In this document: in pieces, positions 60,250 through 64,000 of the stretch | Layout of the letters: every line of letters starts with the position of its first letter | Numbering within the stretch: position 1 is the stretch's first letter | Origin: Diphasiastrum complanatum | Lineage: Eukaryota; Streptophyta; Lycopodiopsida; Lycopodiales; Lycopodiaceae | Direction of reading: 5' to 3' | NCBI GenBank assembly: GCA_029204225.1 | Contig: CM055109.1 | Coordinates: forward strand, 33,733,167-33,797,166 | Length of the DNA: 64,000 nucleotides | Translations under genes and position numbers: made by a program | Notes under the pieces: generated by a model | Database searches by the model: none | Told to the model about the DNA's origin: nothing | What the model saw: only the letters and a program-made list of their open reading frames with translations

Positions 60250-60603
60250 AATGGAATGTAGCGATGCTAATGTTGTCGCGAAGCTTTATGCTAAAGAGTT
60301 GAAGTATGAGTTCTTTAAGAAAGAACTGTTGTATCTGGGTCATGTCATATCCTGGGAAGTGAATTATGAGCTGACCGAAAGATTAAAACGGTTCTGGATT
60401 GGCTAATTCCTAAAACAATAAGGGAACAAAAATCTTTTTTGGGGTTTACTATTTTTCTTCCCCATAGATTCATATGGATTATTCGAGGATTGCTGCACCA
60501 CGCAACGATTTGTTGAAGGGATAATTACTCGAAAGGGGAGTCCACCTCTCATGTGGAATGAGACATAGATAGCAAGTTTTAATAAACTTAAGGAACTAAT
60601 TGT
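60250..60603 (+). pseudogene. Gypsy RT fragment (copy 2), cut by element D
   Basis: Counterpart of 6195-6550. RT motifs KLYAKELKYEFFKKELLYLG are readable. The match to copy 1 stops at AACTAATTGT, exactly where the LTR of element D begins (60604). Confidence 0.85.
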
Positions 60604-61250
60604 TGTGAAAAATACAGATCCTAAGTGGATCTAAACTCCAAGATCATTGGCTTGAATGCTTGCACTCCAAACTACATAAGCTAGGAATTGGCAACACATT
60701 CTATGCTACCTAGAATGCAAAGAACTTGATCAAAAAGCATTTATCACAAATGGAAACTTCCATAAACATCAAGTGCGGCCCAAAATAGCATTATACAGTC
60801 CATAATACATCAGCCTACCACTTTTGGAAAGCACCTAAGATCATACACACAAAGCTTGAACTCAATCACTACACAATGCCAACAATGGAAGGAGAACCCA
60901 ATAGAAAAATCTCTCATTAAGCAAATGAATACAATGGATCTGCTCCAACCTGTTTCTCCACGGCCTACCTGCTATATATAGCTGAGAGAGATGACTCTCT
61001 CTCCTCTCTCTAGACCCTCCTTACCTAAAATATGCCCTATATAGGTAAAATTGGCATATATGTCCAAAATACATGAAAATGGACTCATTTCGAAGGTCTT
61101 GAAGTTTGACACTTCTTCATACTGAAAAAATACACTTACTAAAAATATCTAGACCTGTTTCACACGTGTGAAAAGTCAGATCCTAAACTATGTGCCATTT
61201 TTAGCAATTTTGGCCTAAAACTAGACAAGGAAATGTTGACAATTTTCACA
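60604..61250 (-). repeat. Element D 3' LTR
   Basis: 647 bp with the same termini as element A. Bases 60604-60848 (R-U5 side) match element A 27213-27457 with one difference. The remaining ~400 bp (U3) is only about 75% similar by eye, but it keeps the TCACACGTGTGA palindrome (61160-61171), the GA-rich tract and a TATA box. Confidence 0.92.
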
Positions 61251-61263
61251 CTCCCTCTTCAAC

Positions 61264-64000
61264 TTAACTTGCTAGTTTTACAACACTACTTTGTTCCAAC
61301 TTAAGAATGATCTCCATCATCAGAATAGATCTCTTCTCAAGGATCCTAATATGTACAAAATAGGACACAACATAATTGATATAGATAATAGTGTCCATAT
61401 AGGATGCTTCACTATTTCTTACATCAATTTTACATAGAATCATAAAAATGGTACATGTAAAAGAACATAGAATCTCAATTAATGAATTCCTCCATGTATC
61501 CATCTCTGGTTTCTCTGTAAAATAGCAGCAAACAAGTTGTAAATGAAAGTGATCAACAAGTGTTTGCATGCCTCCTCCACATTTCACTATACATATAGTG
61601 AATGCAACATGTATCTCCATGAATGAACTTCCGTCACCACCTTGCCTTTGTAGATCTTCAATCCATGAAAGCCTTTGAGTGAATGAATGCCAAAAAGATG
61701 TGTTCCCTACTCCATTTGAATGACCAAAACCTGAACTTGAAATACTTGAAGTACCTCCACAAGATTTGCACACAACGCTTGATCCTACAATGTCAACAAG
61801 TTGCCAATTTGCCAACACTAGAATACTAGATCTTGAACTTTGTTCAAAAGAAAACATATTGACCACTTCAATACCTTTCAAGATCTGAATGAATTCATGT
61901 ACTTGATCATACAAACCAGCAATGATAACTATTCCATCTCCAAGATCCAAAGGATGCAAAACTATGGAACTAGTTTTATTGAAATTTGACAATTTCAACA
62001 CATTGACATAACAATGTTCATACATGAGATTAGGCAAGTGAGGTAGAGTAAGAAGACACTTCCTTGCAGCTCCAAAGACCTTACTTGAACCTTCAAGAAC
62101 CTGTAAAAACAGATTCAAAATGCCTTGACCATTTGTCTCTTCTTTGATGCTTTTCACTAGCTTCGAATTGCCACTTGTCTCTTGGTGTTGATGAAGCAAT
62201 CCAAGATCAACCTCTTGATCTTCCAATAAGACATCAAAGATCTTGCATATGTGAACATCTTCAGATCTGAAACTCTGAAGATACTCCCTCTCAAACACAT
62301 GATTAAGATCCCACAAGATCTCATCAATGCTCAAATTTGACCCTTCACTATAGTTAGTGAAAACAATGCCACCATCATAAACCAAAAGATAGATTCCAAC
62401 ATTTCCATTTAACATGAAGTAGAGTAGGTGAAGATGAGTATCAAACCTAATCAAAACAGCCCTCTTGAGTTCATAACAAACCTCAATAAGCTCACCAATG
62501 ATATCTCCCTTGCCTTGAAGAAGTTGCCACTTGAGTTGCTCCATGTAGTCTTCTTCAACCAACCTTTTGCCATCTTGACCATGAATGAACAATCCACCAC
62601 AATCATAGAATGCTTTGAGTTGATGAAGAGATGTTAGATCCATGCTTTGGATCTTCCCAAGAACCACTCTTCCATTGCCCTTTCCTTCACAAGACTCCCT
62701 CTTAATGCTAGCACCACAAAAGTTAGAAACCTCCCTCTTGATAGTTGCACCATAAGAAGTAGAAGACTCTTGAATATTAGAAGCCAAGAAAAGAATCCTT
62801 AGTACCTTCAACATAAGAGTGATTGAAGTACTCTCTCTTTTCAAACATGAACTTCTACTCAATGATTTAGGTAATGAGTCATATGATAATGATTCTTCCT
62901 CACTATCGTTCATAAAAACATCATTCAAAGTACATCCTACTTTGAACACTTCACATACTTCTCTTCCTTTTGACTTGTGATCTCCCTCACCAAGTCTCAT
63001 GATAGAAACCTTTGATCTACTCTTTTTATGAAGAAATGTGACACCACTTGTTGCACAAATGACTTTATCACAAAAAGATGTAAAAGAACCATTTCCTTCA
63101 AGCATGCTCAAAGCACCATCATCTTTTCCCACATGATTACATACATCAATATGAAAAGAATTAGAAGAACAACCATCTTCTTGCAAAGAATGACACTTAG
63201 CATCTCCATCTTTTTCCATATGAACAAACAAGTCATTAGCAACAATCACTTCCAAAGAAGAATCTTCATCAACTCCATTGATGAAGTTAGCTCCTTCCTT
63301 ACCTTTTCCATTTTTGCACTTGCCATCTAGCACCATTGAAGAACCAACAAGCCTTGGAAGTCCATGAGTAGAAGAGTACAAACATGATGCTAATTTAGCT
63401 CCACATGACTCCATTTGACTAGTAGGTAGCACTAGTCCATCTTCAAGATCCAATGGATCCAAAAAATTGACCATAGATTCACCAAAGCTTGCCAAGTTAG
63501 CACAACAATTATCATCTCCAAGAAGTACATTAGATCTCAACCTAGATCTAGCATTTTGTTTCTTATGGCATTCATTTGCAAAATGTCCTTTCACTCCACA
63601 ATAAAAACATTTGAACTTGGACTTATCTTGCTTCCTACTTTGCAAAGAAGAAGAATGCTTTCCATGCTCCAAACTACCTTGCTTGGACCACTTGCCTTTG
63701 AACTTGCCCTTTGTGAAAAGAGCTTCTTCATCTCCACCTTGTGTTGATGCACCACCACCTTTGGCTTGCAACCTATGCTCTTCAGCCACCAAGATCTCTT
63801 GCAAGTCATTGACACTTGGCAAGGACTTTTGTATAGCAAAGCATTGTACAAGGTTAGAATGTTCATCAAGCAAACCATTCAACATGACTTGAACTAGTTC
63901 CCCATCCTTTATGCTTTCATCTATGCATGCTAGATCATCATTCAAGGATTTAACCTTCAAGACAAATGAATGTGCACTCTCTCCCTCTCTTTGACAACTT
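61264..64000 (-). CDS. Gag fused to a ~760-codon protein of unknown function (5' end outside window)
   Basis: An uninterrupted frame of about 911 codons, still open at base 64000. The TTG at 63960 is not a real start: upstream codons still match gag (QREGES.H.F.L). Order: gag UBN2 tail (VKSLNDDLACIDESIKDGEL, LPSVNDLQEILVAEEHRLQ), basic GKFKGKWSK, then the zinc knuckle CFYCGVKGHFANEC at 63568-63609. The rest, 63540 to 61264, matches no protease, integrase, RT or RNase H motif. It has Ser-rich and acidic stretches and a block REVCEVFKVGCTLNDV (about 62960-62910). A second block is LLQGKGDIIGELIE, then IRFDTHLHLLYFML (about 62525-62400). A PLDL.DG.V motif is present twice (about 63440 and 61945), and a hydrophobic run LIEILCSFTCTIFMILC lies near 61440-61490. 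The last residues KLAS resemble the pol C-terminus of element A. I do not recognise the function. It could be a captured host sequence, an env-like protein or a gag-associated factor. Confidence 0.88.
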   Translation of the reverse strand, partial: SCQREGESAHSFVLKVKSLNDDLACIDESIKDGELVQVMLNGLLDEHSNLVQCFAIQKSLPSVNDLQEILVAEEHRLQAKGGGASTQGGDEEALFTKGKFKGKWSKQGSLEHGKHSSSLQSRKQDKSKFKCFYCGVKGHFANECHKKQNARSRLRSNVLLGDDNCCANLASFGESMVNFLDPLDLEDGLVLPTSQMESCGAKLASCLYSSTHGLPRLVGSSMVLDGKCKNGKGKEGANFINGVDEDSSLEVIVANDLFVHMEKDGDAKCHSLQEDGCSSNSFHIDVCNHVGKDDGALSMLEGNGSFTSFCDKVICATSGVTFLHKKSRSKVSIMRLGEGDHKSKGREVCEVFKVGCTLNDVFMNDSEEESLSYDSLPKSLSRSSCLKRESTSITLMLKVLRILFLASNIQESSTSYGATIKREVSNFCGASIKRESCEGKGNGRVVLGKIQSMDLTSLHQLKAFYDCGGLFIHGQDGKRLVEEDYMEQLKWQLLQGKGDIIGELIEVCYELKRAVLIRFDTHLHLLYFMLNGNVGIYLLVYDGGIVFTNYSEGSNLSIDEILWDLNHVFEREYLQSFRSEDVHICKIFDVLLEDQEVDLGLLHQHQETSGNSKLVKSIKEETNGQGILNLFLQVLEGSSKVFGAARKCLLTLPHLPNLMYEHCYVNVLKLSNFNKTSSIVLHPLDLGDGIVIIAGLYDQVHEFIQILKGIEVVNMFSFEQSSRSSILVLANWQLVDIVGSSVVCKSCGGTSSISSSGFGHSNGVGNTSFWHSFTQRLSWIEDLQRQGGDGSSFMEIHVAFTICIVKCGGGMQTLVDHFHLQLVCCYFTEKPEMDTWRNSLIEILCSFTCTIFMILCKIDVRNSEASYMDTIIYINYVVSYFVHIRILEKRSILMMEIILKLEQSSVVKLAS

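Larger units (their letters stand above)
60604..64000 (-). mobile_element. Element D: non-autonomous copia relative with gag and novel ORF (partial)
   Basis: The 3' LTR is at 60604-61250. It is preceded, in element orientation, by the same polypurine tract as element A and by one long frame that runs off the right window edge. Protease, integrase, RT and RNase H are all absent between gag and the LTR, so the element needs enzymes from elsewhere. Element A or its relatives are the obvious source: they share LTR ends, the last 245 bp of the LTR, the polypurine tract and gag. This corresponds to the published TR-GAG idea (terminal-repeat retrotransposon with gag), with an added large unknown coding part. 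The left flank 60599-60603 is ATTGT, the likely target duplication. Confidence 0.88.

Noticed and set aside
63960-63960. TTG at this position as the true start of the element D protein
   Set aside because: The codons further right stay open and continue to match gag of element A, so the real start is outside the window.

Overview
This window looks like repeat-dense intergenic DNA from a land plant with a retrotransposon-rich genome. The evidence is Ty1/copia and Ty3/gypsy proteins of plant type, initiator-Met-tRNA primer binding sites, a plant-type TTTAGGG tract and AT-rich, nested LTR elements. I could not recognise any host gene, rRNA, tRNA or organellar segment. The species cannot be named from the sequence.

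Layout. (1) 1-9953 is a mosaic of broken retroelement pieces: copia gag-PR-INT (+), gypsy RNaseH-INT (+), a truncated copia with one LTR (-), a second gypsy piece (+) and further copia pieces (+). The first 6.5 kb recurs in direct orientation at 54055-60603. (2) 11.8-14.9 kb holds a 180-bp direct repeat and a truncated non-autonomous copia relative (-) with gag plus an unfamiliar coding region. (3) 15-26 kb is old non-coding DNA with minisatellites, a probable gypsy LTR/PBS junction and a degenerate gag. (4) 26803-33232 is a complete young copia element (element A): 655-bp LTRs differing at three positions, a CACCC target duplication, and gag-pol broken by one frame change inside integrase. 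It sits inside one of two inverted copies of an older repeat. (5) 34-43.5 kb holds palindromes, a (TC)n-split gag pseudogene, an 86-bp tandem repeat carrying a PBS-like motif, and a decayed satellite. (6) 43575-47350 is a copia deletion derivative (element B) with an AGCAT target duplication, in which gag runs directly into RT. (7) 47.8-48.7 kb is a large inverted repeat. (8) 52050-53443 is a tandem TRIM-like element (LTR-internal-LTR-internal-LTR). (9) 53444-60603 is the second copy of the mosaic. (10) 60604-64000 is part of a non-autonomous element (element D, - strand). Its single reading frame of more than 900 codons starts with gag, including a zinc knuckle, and continues into about 760 codons that resemble no retroviral enzyme.

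Most notable biology. Element D and the older truncated copy at 13-14.5 kb define a gag-plus-novel-ORF family that shares LTR ends, polypurine tract and gag with element A. Element D's LTR is a mosaic: its last 245 bp are almost identical to element A, while its U3 is strongly diverged. This fits an autonomous/non-autonomous pair exchanging R-U5 during reverse transcription. The frame in D is open to the window edge, so the start codon and 5' LTR lie beyond base 64000.
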